Shown here: piece by piece, positions 48,072 to 60,130 of the stretch
Layout of the letters: every line of letters starts with the position of its first letter
Numbering within the stretch: the stretch's first letter is position 1
Assembly (NCBI GenBank): GCA_024682375.1
Contig: JAIKZI010000066.1
Span: 102,624 to 166,623 of the forward strand
DNA from: Lachnospiraceae bacterium
Lineage (GTDB): Bacteria > Bacillota > Clostridia > Lachnospirales > Lachnospiraceae
Direction: 5' to 3'
DNA: 64,000 nt
Notes under the pieces: generated by a model
The model's input: only the letters and a program-made list of their open reading frames with translations
Told to the model about the DNA's origin: nothing
Databases searched by the model: none
Translations under genes and position numbers: made by a program

Positions 48072-50150
48072 TTAATTATTTTCTTGATACCATCTATATA
48101 CAACTGCACTATTTGCGCTTAAGTCTATGTTTAGGTAACCATGGATTACATCCGAGTTTTTAGGCATGATAGAGTATCCTCTTTCGTTTGTCATTATGAT
48201 TCTTTTCATAACAGAACGCATCGGAACCCCAGCCTTCCATACTGGAATGTTGCATTCCATGTTGTTGCCTGCAGTGTTTACGATTACTACCATAGCTTCG
48301 TTCTCAAATATTCTTGCGTAGCTCACTAGATTGTTTTGACTTTTCAAGAAGATGAGAGATCCCATTTTTAGTACGTCATTTTTTTTATGAATAAATGTCA
48401 TATCACGATGGAAATCGATAAGATTACTATCTTCTCTCCCCCAAGGATATGTTCTTCTATTATCCGGGTCTGTAAATCCACAGAGTCCCGCTTCATCACC
48501 ATAATATAGTGTAGGAGCCCCAGGCCATGTCATAAGCATAACAACAGCCTGACGAAGAACTGCAGGGTTCACACCTTCTTCAGCCGCTTTAGAACCCAAA
48601 TCTGCCACTCTACCGACCACATGGTTAGTTCGTGTCAAAAATCTAGAATGATCATGATTTGAGAGCTGATTCATTGAACTATAGAGTGACTGAGGTAATA
48701 ATTCTGTCATTCTATATCTCATCGTCTCTTCAAACTGATACCCGTTGCCGAGTGCATCTTTATGAAACTCGTCACTATGCTTTTCCATTCCTGTCAGGAA
48801 AAAAGTAACCGGCTCCATAAATGCATCATAATTCATGATAGTATCCCACTCATCGCCCTGTAACCATGCCTTTGGGTCTCCGTAATGCTCTGCAAAAATT
48901 ACAGCTTCGGGATTAACACTTCTCACAGCCTTTCTAAACTCTTTCCAGAAAGTATGATTAAACTCTTCACTGTGTCCGAGGTCAGCTGCTACATCGAGCC
49001 TCCAGCCATCTACATTATATGGCTCTGAAACCCATTTTTTCCCGATGTCTAGAATCTTCTGCTGAAGCGCTTTTGAGTTCTCATAATTTAGTTTTGGCAG
49101 AGTATCGTATCCCCACCATCCATCATATGAACCATTATAAGGCCATGCTTTTTCATCATAAAAATGGAAATATTTATTATAAGGGCTATCTTTTGAAATA
49201 TATGCTCCATCTTCAAAGCCCTTCTTATTCTGATATATTTTTTCCCTATCAAGCCATTTATTAAAAGAGCCACAGTGGTTAAAAACGCCATCGATAATAA
49301 TCTTCAAGCCAGCCTCATGCGCTTCTCTTACAAAGTCAGCAAAGAACTGATTTGAAGCTTCAAGATTATCAATATCACATACTCTCTTTTGAAATTTAGT
49401 CGCATGCGTATTGTCATAATCATTATCCTTTAATACTTCACCACCGTCTTCTTTTATGACTGTAATATGAGGATCGATATGCTCATAATCCTGAGTATCA
49501 TATTTGTGATTAGATGGGGAAACGAAAATAGGGTTGAAGTAAATAACCTCAACACCTAAACTTTTTAAATAATTGAACTTCTGGCGAACGCCCTCTAAAT
49601 CTCCTCCATAAAAGTTACCAATATCGAGATTCTTTGGATATTCATACCAGTCTTCTATTCTTTGTACGAAATGACCTACGTAGGAATATTCATTTGTCAG
49701 AACATCATTATCATCTGATCCACTGTAAAATCTATCAACCATAATTTGATAAATAACAGCACCGACCATCCAGTTTGGAACATAGAAATCCGGTACTATT
49801 TTAAAATAGTACTGGCTTCGGATCTCTTTTGTAACGCCGACTCTATCATAATATACTGTTTCATCTCCACATGAAATTCTAAAACAGTATTCCAAATTTT
49901 CACCATTTAAACAGATAGTTGTTTTATAGTACACAAATTCACCACAAACCTTTTCCTTTCTCATAGGGAAGGTACCAGTCTGTGTCATTAGTTCGGGTAT
50001 GCAGTTATCTTTTGATGAAACACGAATTCCAATCTGAACCATGTCAAACGACTGAGGCTGCCAAGGACTTACGAACATCGGTGATCCATCACTAAAAATA
50101 GCTTCCGTATTCATGTAAATTATCCTTCTATTTGTACTTTTCTCCTTCAT
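48072..50150 (-). CDS. GH13 alpha-amylase family enzyme (neopullulanase/cyclomaltodextrinase-like)
   Basis: N-terminal Ig-like region; GLKIIIDGVFNHCG; GWRLDVAADLGH; IFAEHYG; NQLSNHDHSRFLTR; TLYYGDEAGL. Confidence 0.93.
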   Translation of the reverse strand: MKEKSTNRRIIYMNTEAIFSDGSPMFVSPWQPQSFDMVQIGIRVSSKDNCIPELMTQTGTFPMRKEKVCGEFVYYKTTICLNGENLEYCFRISCGDETVYYDRVGVTKEIRSQYYFKIVPDFYVPNWMVGAVIYQIMVDRFYSGSDDNDVLTNEYSYVGHFVQRIEDWYEYPKNLDIGNFYGGDLEGVRQKFNYLKSLGVEVIYFNPIFVSPSNHKYDTQDYEHIDPHITVIKEDGGEVLKDNDYDNTHATKFQKRVCDIDNLEASNQFFADFVREAHEAGLKIIIDGVFNHCGSFNKWLDREKIYQNKKGFEDGAYISKDSPYNKYFHFYDEKAWPYNGSYDGWWGYDTLPKLNYENSKALQQKILDIGKKWVSEPYNVDGWRLDVAADLGHSEEFNHTFWKEFRKAVRSVNPEAVIFAEHYGDPKAWLQGDEWDTIMNYDAFMEPVTFFLTGMEKHSDEFHKDALGNGYQFEETMRYRMTELLPQSLYSSMNQLSNHDHSRFLTRTNHVVGRVADLGSKAAEEGVNPAVLRQAVVMLMTWPGAPTLYYGDEAGLCGFTDPDNRRTYPWGREDSNLIDFHRDMTFIHKKNDVLKMGSLIFLKSQNNLVSYARIFENEAMVVIVNTAGNNMECNIPVWKAGVPMRSVMKRIIMTNERGYSIMPKNSDVIHGYLNIDLSANSAVVYRWYQENN

Positions 50151-50180
50151 TTTACACTTTAGTCTTTATATTTAAAAGAA

Positions 50181-50213
50181 TAAAAAAAAAGAACAGCCAA
50201 CGGTGGCTGTCCT
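50181..50213 (-). terminator. Intrinsic terminator/attenuator upstream of the GH13 gene
   Basis: Minus strand GGACAGCCACCGTTGGCTGTTCTTTTTTTTT. Confidence 0.85.
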
Positions 50214-50293
50214 TAGGAGAAGGTATTCTTACTATGGGGGTAGTAAAAATATATGTATTAGGGGTTTACAGCCATTATAATACCACCGCCCCT

Positions 50294-50345
50294 AAAAAAA
50301 GTCTGCACAAACATCCACAAGTTTACGCGGATTGTTTGTGCAGAT
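50294..50345 (-). terminator. Intrinsic terminator of the hup...ftsH block
   Basis: Minus strand TCTGCACAAACAATCC...GGATGTTTGTGCAGACTTTTTTT. Confidence 0.9.
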
Positions 50346-50357
50346 TTACCATGACAC

Positions 50358-52184
<1,827 letters not shown>

Positions 52185-52203
52185 TGCTGCCTCCTATCGA
52201 CGA

Positions 52204-52728
52204 TTAATCCAGCTCTACTACTCCGATATAAGGGAGATTTCTGTATTTCTGATCATAATCGAGTCCGTAGCCTACTACGAATTCGTCAGGAATTGAAAAT
52301 CCTGTATAATCAACATTTACATCTACTTCTCTTCTATCCGGCTTATCAAGCATAGTGCAAAGCTTAACTGAATTAGCTTTCTTCTCCTTGAAATACTCCT
52401 GTAGGAAGTTAAGTGTGTTTCCACTGTCGATGATATCTTCAACGATCAAAACATCTCTTCCTGCCGGATCCATATCAAGTTCTTTTGTAATCTTTACTTC
52501 ACCGCTACTAACTGTACCAGCTCCATAGCTTGATGTAGCCATAAAATCAATTACAACATCTGTTGTAATTCTCTTTGCAAGTTCCATTGCAAACACTGCA
52601 GCACCTTTTAGAATGCAAACCAGATAAACTGTTTTACCTTCATAATCTTTGCTGATCTTTGCTCCGAGTTCTCTTATCCTTTTATCCAATTCCTCTTCAG
52701 GAAGCATAACTCGAATTGTCTCACTCAT
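52204..52728 (-). CDS. hpt: Hypoxanthine phosphoribosyltransferase
   Basis: VYLVCILKGAAVFAMELAKRI; DVLIVEDIIDSGNTL; DEFVVGYGLDYDQKYRNLPYIG. Confidence 0.96.
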   Translation of the reverse strand: MSETIRVMLPEEELDKRIRELGAKISKDYEGKTVYLVCILKGAAVFAMELAKRITTDVVIDFMATSSYGAGTVSSGEVKITKELDMDPAGRDVLIVEDIIDSGNTLNFLQEYFKEKKANSVKLCTMLDKPDRREVDVNVDYTGFSIPDEFVVGYGLDYDQKYRNLPYIGVVELD

Positions 52729-54133
52729 TTTCTTTTCTCCTAGCACTTATTAATAAAATATTTTCTGTCTCATCTGTGACTCTAGAATCATAACCGACTC
52801 TATATCCAATCGCCCAATGGATTCTATTATCACTAGCCAGCAAAACGATAGAATTCCTGTCTTCACTAGGAATCTTTTCGTTTATCATGAAGCGACGCAA
52901 AAGCTGCGTTCTGTCTTCACTATCTATAACAAAATAGTCTCCCGTTCTGCGATTTCTCAGATGCAGATTGGAAACAATTTTATCATAATCAAACCATTTA
53001 GTATACTGAGATTCAGGGAATGCATCGGCCTCTTCTTTTCGCATTAAAGAAATTTCTATATGATATCCCAAAACATCAAACGACTTTTTCTCGCCGATTG
53101 TGAATCTTTCCAAAGAAATATCAAAGTTATCATTCTTGGTACTGATAACATCATTTTCAGTGGATATTACTATCTTACCATTTTTTCTTGTTGCAATTAA
53201 CCTTCCTGACAAATTTATCGATTTTTTATCCTCACCAAAACACAGTTTCTCAATTGCAACAATCTGTTTTGCTGAAACATCTTTCCCTCTGGTCTCTGTA
53301 TTTCTTAAGGCCTCGAGTATAACTTGTCTACGAAGCACTGAATCTAGTTCACAAATCTTTTCACAGTCAATAATATTATCTTTGCAATATTTTCCGGAAA
53401 AAAATCTCCCCTCCTCCGCGATATGCCTCTCCGCTTCCATTACAATAGAAGCCGAATGGAGGATATGATCCATAGCCTTATTATTCATATCTTTTAAAAT
53501 TGGAAGGATTTCATGCCTTATACGATTTCGCTGAATCTCATCGTCGAAATTAGTTTTATCTATTCTATAATTCTGGCCCAATCTATCCAAGTAGGCTATT
53601 AGCTCACTTTTTTCCAAATTAAGAAGCGGTCTTATAACATCATCCCTAACCGGACGAAGTCCCGTAAGCCCTTTCAAACCGGTTCCTCTTATAAGCTGAA
53701 GCAGGACTGTCTCAACACTGTCTTCCTTATGATGTGCGACTGCAATATATACATTTTTATTTTTCTTTAAAAGGCGATTCTTTACATCTCTAAACGCCTT
53801 ATATCGAAGAACTCTTGCAGCCTCTTCCTCAGACATGCCATTTTCTTTTGCATATTTAGGAACCTTCACATTGCATACATCTATATCCACATCATACTCT
53901 CCTACAAGTTCTGATGTAAAAGACGCATCATAAATGCTCTCTTCTCCTCTAATTCCATGTTCCACATGAACTACATGGAGATTTATGCCCAGTTCATCCT
54001 TGATAGCGTATAAGATACGAAATAGTGCCACAGAATCACTACCACCGGATACACCTACTATTACTGTATCTCCTTTTTTTAGTCCAATAGAACTTTTGAT
54101 GAAAGAAAGAACCTCTTCTTCAACTCTATCCAT
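52721..54133 (-). CDS. tilS: tRNA(Ile)-lysidine synthetase
   Basis: VIVGVSGGSDSVALFRIL PP-loop; VAHHKEDSVETVLLQLIRGTGLKGLTGLRP; RNRIRHEILPIL. Confidence 0.96.
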   Translation of the reverse strand: MDRVEEEVLSFIKSSIGLKKGDTVIVGVSGGSDSVALFRILYAIKDELGINLHVVHVEHGIRGEESIYDASFTSELVGEYDVDIDVCNVKVPKYAKENGMSEEEAARVLRYKAFRDVKNRLLKKNKNVYIAVAHHKEDSVETVLLQLIRGTGLKGLTGLRPVRDDVIRPLLNLEKSELIAYLDRLGQNYRIDKTNFDDEIQRNRIRHEILPILKDMNNKAMDHILHSASIVMEAERHIAEEGRFFSGKYCKDNIIDCEKICELDSVLRRQVILEALRNTETRGKDVSAKQIVAIEKLCFGEDKKSINLSGRLIATRKNGKIVISTENDVISTKNDNFDISLERFTIGEKKSFDVLGYHIEISLMRKEEADAFPESQYTKWFDYDKIVSNLHLRNRRTGDYFVIDSEDRTQLLRRFMINEKIPSEDRNSIVLLASDNRIHWAIGYRVGYDSRVTDETENILLISARRKENE

Positions 54134-54188
54134 CTAATTCCTCTTCAAAAAAAGCAAGAAAAGCCGAAGTGTAAAAAACACTTCAACT

Positions 54189-54491
54189 TTATCTCTTCTC
54201 TTTAAAAATTATCCAGTTTCCCTTAACCATGCCAAGTTTTTCCTCAGCTGTGATTTCAATATAATCATCGGTCTTTGTATATTGCTCGTATCTAATCAAT
54301 TCTTCCTGCTCTTTAAGAAGTCTGTCTCTCTTCTCAGTAAGATCAGCTTTCTTTGCCTTTCCATCGGCATACTTCGTATATGTATGTCCCATTTGGACCG
54401 CAAGAGCCGTAATAATAAACATAACAATTAGAGCAACATACAATTTCTGCTTTCCGTTATTCAGTTTCCTTTTAGACTTGTTTTTCTTCAT
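54189..54491 (-). CDS. divIC: Septum formation initiator (DivIC/FtsB family)
   Basis: Short protein, one TM plus coiled coil, ending IEITAEEKLGMVKGNWIIFKEK; canonical position upstream of tilS. Confidence 0.85.
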   Translation of the reverse strand: MKKNKSKRKLNNGKQKLYVALIVMFIITALAVQMGHTYTKYADGKAKKADLTEKRDRLLKEQEELIRYEQYTKTDDYIEITAEEKLGMVKGNWIIFKEKR

Positions 54492-54494
54492 TTC

Positions 54495-54734
54495 TTACAA
54501 ATAGCGGTACATCTTCTCCGTATCTTCCTTTTTTACAATCTCAGGAGTTGAAACAACTTCAGCGATAACTCGTTTATTTCCAAATTCAATTTCTATTATA
54601 TCACCAGGCTTTACATTTGCCGATGGTTTTGCAACTTTATCATTAACCTTAATTCTGCCAGCAGAACAAGCTTCATTTGCAACAGTACGTCTTTTAATAA
54701 TTCTTGATAACTTTAGGAATTTGTCTAAGCGCAT
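54495..54734 (-). CDS. rqcP: S4-domain RNA-binding protein RqcP (YabO/Hsp15 family)
   Basis: MRLDKFLKLSRIIKRRTVANEACSAGRIKVNDKVAKPSANVKPGDIIEIEFG. Confidence 0.9.
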   Translation of the reverse strand: MRLDKFLKLSRIIKRRTVANEACSAGRIKVNDKVAKPSANVKPGDIIEIEFGNKRVIAEVVSTPEIVKKEDTEKMYRYL

Positions 54735-54815
54735 AATATTCCTCTTTCTGTTAAAAAAGAGGTTCAAAACCTCGATAGTCTTGAACCTCTTTAAATATTC
54801 CAAGTTTGAAAAGGA

Positions 54816-55091
54816 TTATTTGTTTACGATATCCTTTAAAGCCTTACCAGCCTTGAACTTAGGAGCCTTAGAAGCAGGGATTGTGATCTCCTGTTTTGTC
54901 TGAGGGTTTCTACCAGTTCTTGCAGCTCTCTCTACAACTTCGAATGTTCCGAATCCAACGAGCTGGATCTTCTCACCCTTTACGAGCTCTTCTGCAACAA
55001 CATCTGTGAATGCCTTGAGTGCTGCTTCTGCGTCCTTCTTTGAAAGTTCTGCCTTTGCAGCGATTGCTGAAACTAAATCTGTCTTATTCAT
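54816..55091 (-). CDS. hup: HU family DNA-binding protein
   Basis: [36 protein letters not shown]...[42 protein letters not shown]. Confidence 0.98.
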   Translation of the reverse strand: MNKTDLVSAIAAKAELSKKDAEAALKAFTDVVAEELVKGEKIQLVGFGTFEVVERAARTGRNPQTKQEITIPASKAPKFKAGKALKDIVNK

Positions 55092-55308
55092 TTTTCTTTC
55101 CTCCTCTGGAAATTTTATAATACCCCGAAAACCTCTATCTAATCCCATTTTTCGGGAACAATCTGTATTTACTTATAAAGGTTTTAAAATACTTTGTCAA
55201 GAAAAACGCCCAAAAATCAGCGTTTTCACGCGTTTTTGACAGTATCTCACAATTTTAGTGTCTTATTTTTGTTACTAATTATCCTTGATTTTTGGCCTTA
55301 ATTGGCTT

Positions 55309-56595
55309 TTAGTCAGTTTTAAGCAAGGAACTAAGCGCATCCTGCATTGTCTGAAGATAATCAGTATTTGTAGTATTTCGCACATTTGTCGAATTATTAT
55401 TCGATGTACCACCATAATTTGTGCCATTATTATTTGAATTCTGACTTGAAGAATTATGGTTTGTTGTCGAATTATTCGATGATTTATTAGACGAAGAATC
55501 CGAAGTACTCTCAGATTTTTTACTACTTGAACTACTATTGCTTGTCGAATTCGAATTCTCAGAAGTCTCATTCTCGTCAGATAAATCTAATGTAATATCA
55601 GCCTTTGGAGAATTTACATACAGGGTTTTCTGCCAAGTATTATATCCTTCAGCCTGAACCATAAGCACATGTTTACCATATGTAACCTTATGTGTTTCAT
55701 CCTTGTTCATCTCGTTTCCGTCGAGATAAATCTTCGCACCATCTACAGCCACGTGGAAAGTAATATCACATGACTTAGGGCCTTCACCCTTTAGTTCGTT
55801 CAAATCGACAATTGTAGTCTCTCCACGCTTGACGGAGACATCTTTTGATCCGCCATATCCATTGTTTGCCACAGTAAGCTTATAATCGCCCTCAGGCATC
55901 TCTATTTCCATGCCCTCACCGCTTATATTCGTAAACATGCCACTTCCAATAGCAACCATACTATCGTTGAACAAATCTGTATTCATAAGCTTTATCGTGC
56001 CATGTCCAGTGACAACTGAAACACTTATTACATTCTTATCTTTTCCAACAACCCTAAGAGTATCCTCAGATCCTATATCTGCGATCGATGCTATCTGATC
56101 ATTGGAAAAAACAGCAGTATTATCGCTAATCCTATACTTCGTACTTCCAACAGTAAGCATATTCTTATCGATATCGAGATTATATTTCTTTATATCTTCC
56201 TGCTCCCACACTTCGTCCGCTAGCTGCACACTACTAAGTGTCTTATCACGAAGTCTGTCTCCAATTTTTACAACCCTTCCCGGGAAAAAAGAATTCCAGC
56301 TTGTAGAGTCTCCATATTGATTCATAAATTTAGTAGCCAGTGAATATGGGTATCTCATAACCGCCTGATCATAGTCTAGAGCCTGAAGCGTAATCATCTC
56401 GTCAGCCATGTTCATTTCACGTACCATATAAAGATTTGAGCTCTTCTTCGCCTGTATTTCTTTCTTCGTCTCTTGAGGCGCTTTTTTCCCTACAGTTACA
56501 TTATTGGATTTCGAACATCCAGAAAATGTAATAATAAGAAATAGGACTAATATTCCACTTGTAAGTATTCTTCTAAAAAAGCTTCTATTAATCAT
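55309..56595 (-). CDS. PEGA-domain lipoprotein with Ser/Asn-rich C-terminal tail
   Basis: Lipobox LIITFSGCSK; MEIEMPEGDYKLTVANNGYGGSKDVSVKRGETTIVDL and AKIYLDGNEMNKDETHKVTYGKHVLMVQAEGYNTWQKTLYV; low-complexity S/N tail. Confidence 0.8.
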   Translation of the reverse strand: MINRSFFRRILTSGILVLFLIITFSGCSKSNNVTVGKKAPQETKKEIQAKKSSNLYMVREMNMADEMITLQALDYDQAVMRYPYSLATKFMNQYGDSTSWNSFFPGRVVKIGDRLRDKTLSSVQLADEVWEQEDIKKYNLDIDKNMLTVGSTKYRISDNTAVFSNDQIASIADIGSEDTLRVVGKDKNVISVSVVTGHGTIKLMNTDLFNDSMVAIGSGMFTNISGEGMEIEMPEGDYKLTVANNGYGGSKDVSVKRGETTIVDLNELKGEGPKSCDITFHVAVDGAKIYLDGNEMNKDETHKVTYGKHVLMVQAEGYNTWQKTLYVNSPKADITLDLSDENETSENSNSTSNSSSSSKKSESTSDSSSNKSSNNSTTNHNSSSQNSNNNGTNYGGTSNNNSTNVRNTTNTDYLQTMQDALSSLLKTD

Positions 56596-57947
56596 AGATT
56601 GCCCTCTTCACCAGATTCTATAATTTCTCTTGCAAGTTCTAACAATTTATCCCTAGTATTATCCTGTGGCTGGTCTATAACATGATTTAAAAGTTCTTTT
56701 AAAACAATTCCGATCTTCGGACCCGACTCCAATCCTAAATTCATCAAATCTTTTCCATTTATCTTCAAGTCTTTGATGCAGATTGCCTGATTTTTATTTA
56801 TAACACTTTCCAGATTATCTCTAAGATCCATCAAATTCTGGACTTTCTCTTCACGAAGATAATCACTCTGTGCAAGAATGTCTGCAGTTTTTAAAAGTAT
56901 TAGTTCCCCGGCGATATCGGATCCCATGCGATTTAGCAGCCTTCTCGCTGCTCTCTCGGTGTTTCCAGGTCTTTCATCATGAAATCTAACCAGTCTCTGC
57001 ACACGTTTTATGGTATTGTTATCAAACTTAAGACGACGCATGATTTTCCCAGTCATACCTGCGCCCACCTGCGGATGTCCATTGAAGTGGTCTCTGCCAT
57101 TTTCATCTGTAGTCTTACATTCAGGTTTACCAACATCATGGAAAAAAGCAGCCAATCTAAGTATTTTATATTTACTCTCAACTCCCTGAATAACCATTAC
57201 AGTATGATCAGCTACATTGTAGATATGGTGAGGCGAATTCTGTTCTGTTTCTTCCATAGCATCCCATTCAGGGATAAAAACCTTAGAAAGTCCTGTTTTA
57301 TATAATTCATATAACCTGTCCGGATTATCTGAACAGATAATCTTTACAAACTCCTCACGAATTCTTTCAGCACTTACCTTTGATAATGTAGGTGCCAATT
57401 CACAGATTGCATCATAAGTCTTATTTTCAATAGCAAAGCCAAATCTCGCTGCAAAACGAATAGCTCTAAGCATACGAAGAGCATCCTCTGAAAATCTCTC
57501 CTTTGGCTCACCAACGCATTTAATAACGCCTTTCTTTAAATCAGAAATCCCATCGAATTCATCCACAAGTCCGACATCGTCGTTATAAGCCATTGCATTT
57601 ATAGTAAAATCTCTACGTTTTAAATCTTCGGAAAGATTATTTGTAAATTCAACATTTTTAGGATGTCTGCCGTCTAAATATTCTCCATCAACTCTAAACG
57701 TTGTAACTTCGTATGCATTTTTTCCAAGCATAACTGTTACAGTTCCATGCTGAATGCCGGTATCAATGGTCTTTTTAAAAAGTGCTTTTACATCTTCTGG
57801 TTTTGCCGATGTTGTTATGTCCCAATCTTTCGGAATTTCTCCCAAAATCGAGTCACGGACACAGCCGCCTACAGCGTAGGCAGCGTGTCCGTTCTCTTCA
57901 AGCGTCTTAATTATATTTTTTACATCTAAAGGCAACTCAATTTTCAT
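56592..57947 (-). CDS. cca: CCA tRNA nucleotidyltransferase
   Basis: AYAVGGCVRDSILGEIPKDWDITTSAKPEDVKALF; KRRDFTINAMAYN; LRMLRAIRFAARFGFAIE; HD motif FHDVGKP. Confidence 0.95.
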   Translation of the reverse strand: MKIELPLDVKNIIKTLEENGHAAYAVGGCVRDSILGEIPKDWDITTSAKPEDVKALFKKTIDTGIQHGTVTVMLGKNAYEVTTFRVDGEYLDGRHPKNVEFTNNLSEDLKRRDFTINAMAYNDDVGLVDEFDGISDLKKGVIKCVGEPKERFSEDALRMLRAIRFAARFGFAIENKTYDAICELAPTLSKVSAERIREEFVKIICSDNPDRLYELYKTGLSKVFIPEWDAMEETEQNSPHHIYNVADHTVMVIQGVESKYKILRLAAFFHDVGKPECKTTDENGRDHFNGHPQVGAGMTGKIMRRLKFDNNTIKRVQRLVRFHDERPGNTERAARRLLNRMGSDIAGELILLKTADILAQSDYLREEKVQNLMDLRDNLESVINKNQAICIKDLKINGKDLMNLGLESGPKIGIVLKELLNHVIDQPQDNTRDKLLELAREIIESGEEGNL

Positions 57948-59386
57948 TAATATGCTTTACCCCAGAATACAAGCTTCTTTGCTGGTTTTCCACAGCAAAC
58001 ACATGTTGGAGCAATTTCCTCCTGTTCAAATGGCATACAACGGCTTGTAGCAGTTGTATCAGCCTTTATCTTCTCTTCACAAGCCACATCTCCGCACCAC
58101 ATAGCTCTTACGAATCCAGGCTTGTTTTCAATAGCATCCTTAAACTCTTCATAATTATGTGCATCTGAAATATGAGAAGCGAGATGATTTTTTGCTCTCT
58201 GAAGCATATCTGCCTGCATTGTCTCCATAACCTGATTAGCGCAAGATACGATATCAGATATGTTACATACAGTCTTTTCCCTAGTATCACGGCGTACAAT
58301 TACGCATGTACCTTTTTCCAAATCTCTAGGTCCAATTTCTACACGAAGAGGGATACCTCTGATTTCTGCCTCAGCGAATTTATATCCAGGGCTCTTATCA
58401 GTGTCATCCATCTTGGCTCTAATTCCAGCAGCCTTAAGTGTATCTCTAATTTCTGATGCTTTGTCTAAAATGCCATCCTTCTTCTGCTGAATAGGAACAA
58501 CCATAACCTGTGTAGGTGCAATTCTAGGTGGAAGTACCAATCCTGAATCATCACCATGAACCATAATAATAGCACCAAGTAGACGTGTCGAAATACCCCA
58601 TGATGTCTGATGAACATACTGGAGTTTATTATTCTTATCTGTATACTGAATGCCAAAAGCTTTTGCAAATCCATCACCGAAGTTGTGGCTGGTTCCTGAC
58701 TGAAGAGCCTTTCCATCATGCATAAGTGCTTCAATTGTATATGTAGCCTTTGCACCAGCAAACTTCTCTTTATCAGTCTTCTGTCCTTTTACCATAGGGA
58801 TTGCAAGATACTTTTCACAGAAGTCAGCGTAGATATTTAACATCTGAATAGTTCTCTCTTCAGCCTCTTCTTCTGTTGCATGTGCAGTATGTCCTTCCTG
58901 CCATAGGAATTCTGAAGAACGAAGGAATGGACGTGTTGTCTTCTCCCAACGAACTACTGAACACCACTGATTGTAAACCTTAGGAAGGTCTCTATATGAA
59001 TTTACAATATTTGAATATAAATCACAGAATAGTGTTTCTGATGTAGGTCTTACACAAAGTCTCTCAGAAAGTTCATTAAGACCACCCTGAGTAACCCATG
59101 CAACCTCTGGAGCGAATCCTTCTACATGATCCTTCTCCTTATCAAGAAGACTTTCGGGGATGAGCATCGGCATATATACATTTTCTACACCGTTCTCCTT
59201 AAAGATATCGTCCATAATCTTCTGAATGTTTTCCCAAATTGCGTATCCATTGGGTTTGAAGATCATGAAGCCCTTTACTGATGAATACTCCATCAGCTCA
59301 GCCTTTCTAACGACATCCGTATACCACTGAGCGAAATCCTCGTCCATTGGTGTGATCTGCTCTACCAATTTCTTGTCTTCTGCCAT
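57947..59386 (-). CDS. proS: Prolyl-tRNA synthetase (short, archaeal/eukaryotic-like form)
   Basis: [110 protein letters not shown]. Confidence 0.97.
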   Translation of the reverse strand: MAEDKKLVEQITPMDEDFAQWYTDVVRKAELMEYSSVKGFMIFKPNGYAIWENIQKIMDDIFKENGVENVYMPMLIPESLLDKEKDHVEGFAPEVAWVTQGGLNELSERLCVRPTSETLFCDLYSNIVNSYRDLPKVYNQWCSVVRWEKTTRPFLRSSEFLWQEGHTAHATEEEAEERTIQMLNIYADFCEKYLAIPMVKGQKTDKEKFAGAKATYTIEALMHDGKALQSGTSHNFGDGFAKAFGIQYTDKNNKLQYVHQTSWGISTRLLGAIIMVHGDDSGLVLPPRIAPTQVMVVPIQQKKDGILDKASEIRDTLKAAGIRAKMDDTDKSPGYKFAEAEIRGIPLRVEIGPRDLEKGTCVIVRRDTREKTVCNISDIVSCANQVMETMQADMLQRAKNHLASHISDAHNYEEFKDAIENKPGFVRAMWCGDVACEEKIKADTTATSRCMPFEQEEIAPTCVCCGKPAKKLVFWGKAY

Positions 59387-59413
59387 TTTTAATACTACTC
59401 CTTTTTATTTCTT

Positions 59414-60082
59414 TTATTCTTCTCTAAGCATAGAGAACTCCAGGAAGTCTTCTCCCTTAGGAGTTACCTCATATTCACAAGGCTCTTTTGTACTAGGATG
59501 AATGAATTCAATCCTATATGCACATAAGTCCAAAGGTCTTCCTGTGCTTTGTCCACCGTATTTTCGATCTCCAACTATAGGCATATTTCTGCCCGCAAGC
59601 TGACAACGAATCTGATGAAACCGTCCGGTTAACAGTTCTATATCAAGTAGCTTCATGTTGTCAAGTCTGTCACACACTTTGTAAGACAAAATTGCCTTCT
59701 TAGCTCTTGGATTATTCTCATCGACGATTCGTGCTCTGGATTCCCTGGTATCTTTTATCAGAAAATCTTCTAATCGATCCTCTTCAGGAACATTATCTCT
59801 TTCTACGACGGCATAATACGATTTTTGAATTTTATGATCAACCAATTCCCGGCTTAAAGTCTCTGCTGCTTTTTTAGTTTTAGCGCATAACATTATACCC
59901 TCAACAGGCTGGTCAAGTCTATTTATAATTCCTACATATGTACTTTCATTTCTTTCACTTCTCAGATTACGAAGAAAACTCACTACGTCCATTTCGAGTG
60001 AGTTCTTCGTCTCCACTGCCATACCTGCAGGTTTATAAATTACATACAAATCATCATCTTCAAACAAGATTTCAGGATTCAT
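59414..60082 (-). CDS. RluA-family pseudouridine synthase
   Basis: VIYKPAGMAVETK; IINRLDQPVEGIMLCAKTKKAAETLS; LLTGRFHQIRCQLAGRNMPIVGDRKYGG. Confidence 0.93.
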   Translation of the reverse strand: MNPEILFEDDDLYVIYKPAGMAVETKNSLEMDVVSFLRNLRSERNESTYVGIINRLDQPVEGIMLCAKTKKAAETLSRELVDHKIQKSYYAVVERDNVPEEDRLEDFLIKDTRESRARIVDENNPRAKKAILSYKVCDRLDNMKLLDIELLTGRFHQIRCQLAGRNMPIVGDRKYGGQSTGRPLDLCAYRIEFIHPSTKEPCEYEVTPKGEDFLEFSMLREE

Positions 60083-60130
60083 GTTAAGCCCCTCCCAACA
60101 ATACCTTCAAAAAAAATCTATCCAAAGAAA

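Noticed and set aside
55275-55571. 98-aa minus-strand ORF rich in I/R/Q
   Set aside because: Alternative frame of the low-complexity Ser/Asn tail of the PEGA lipoprotein.
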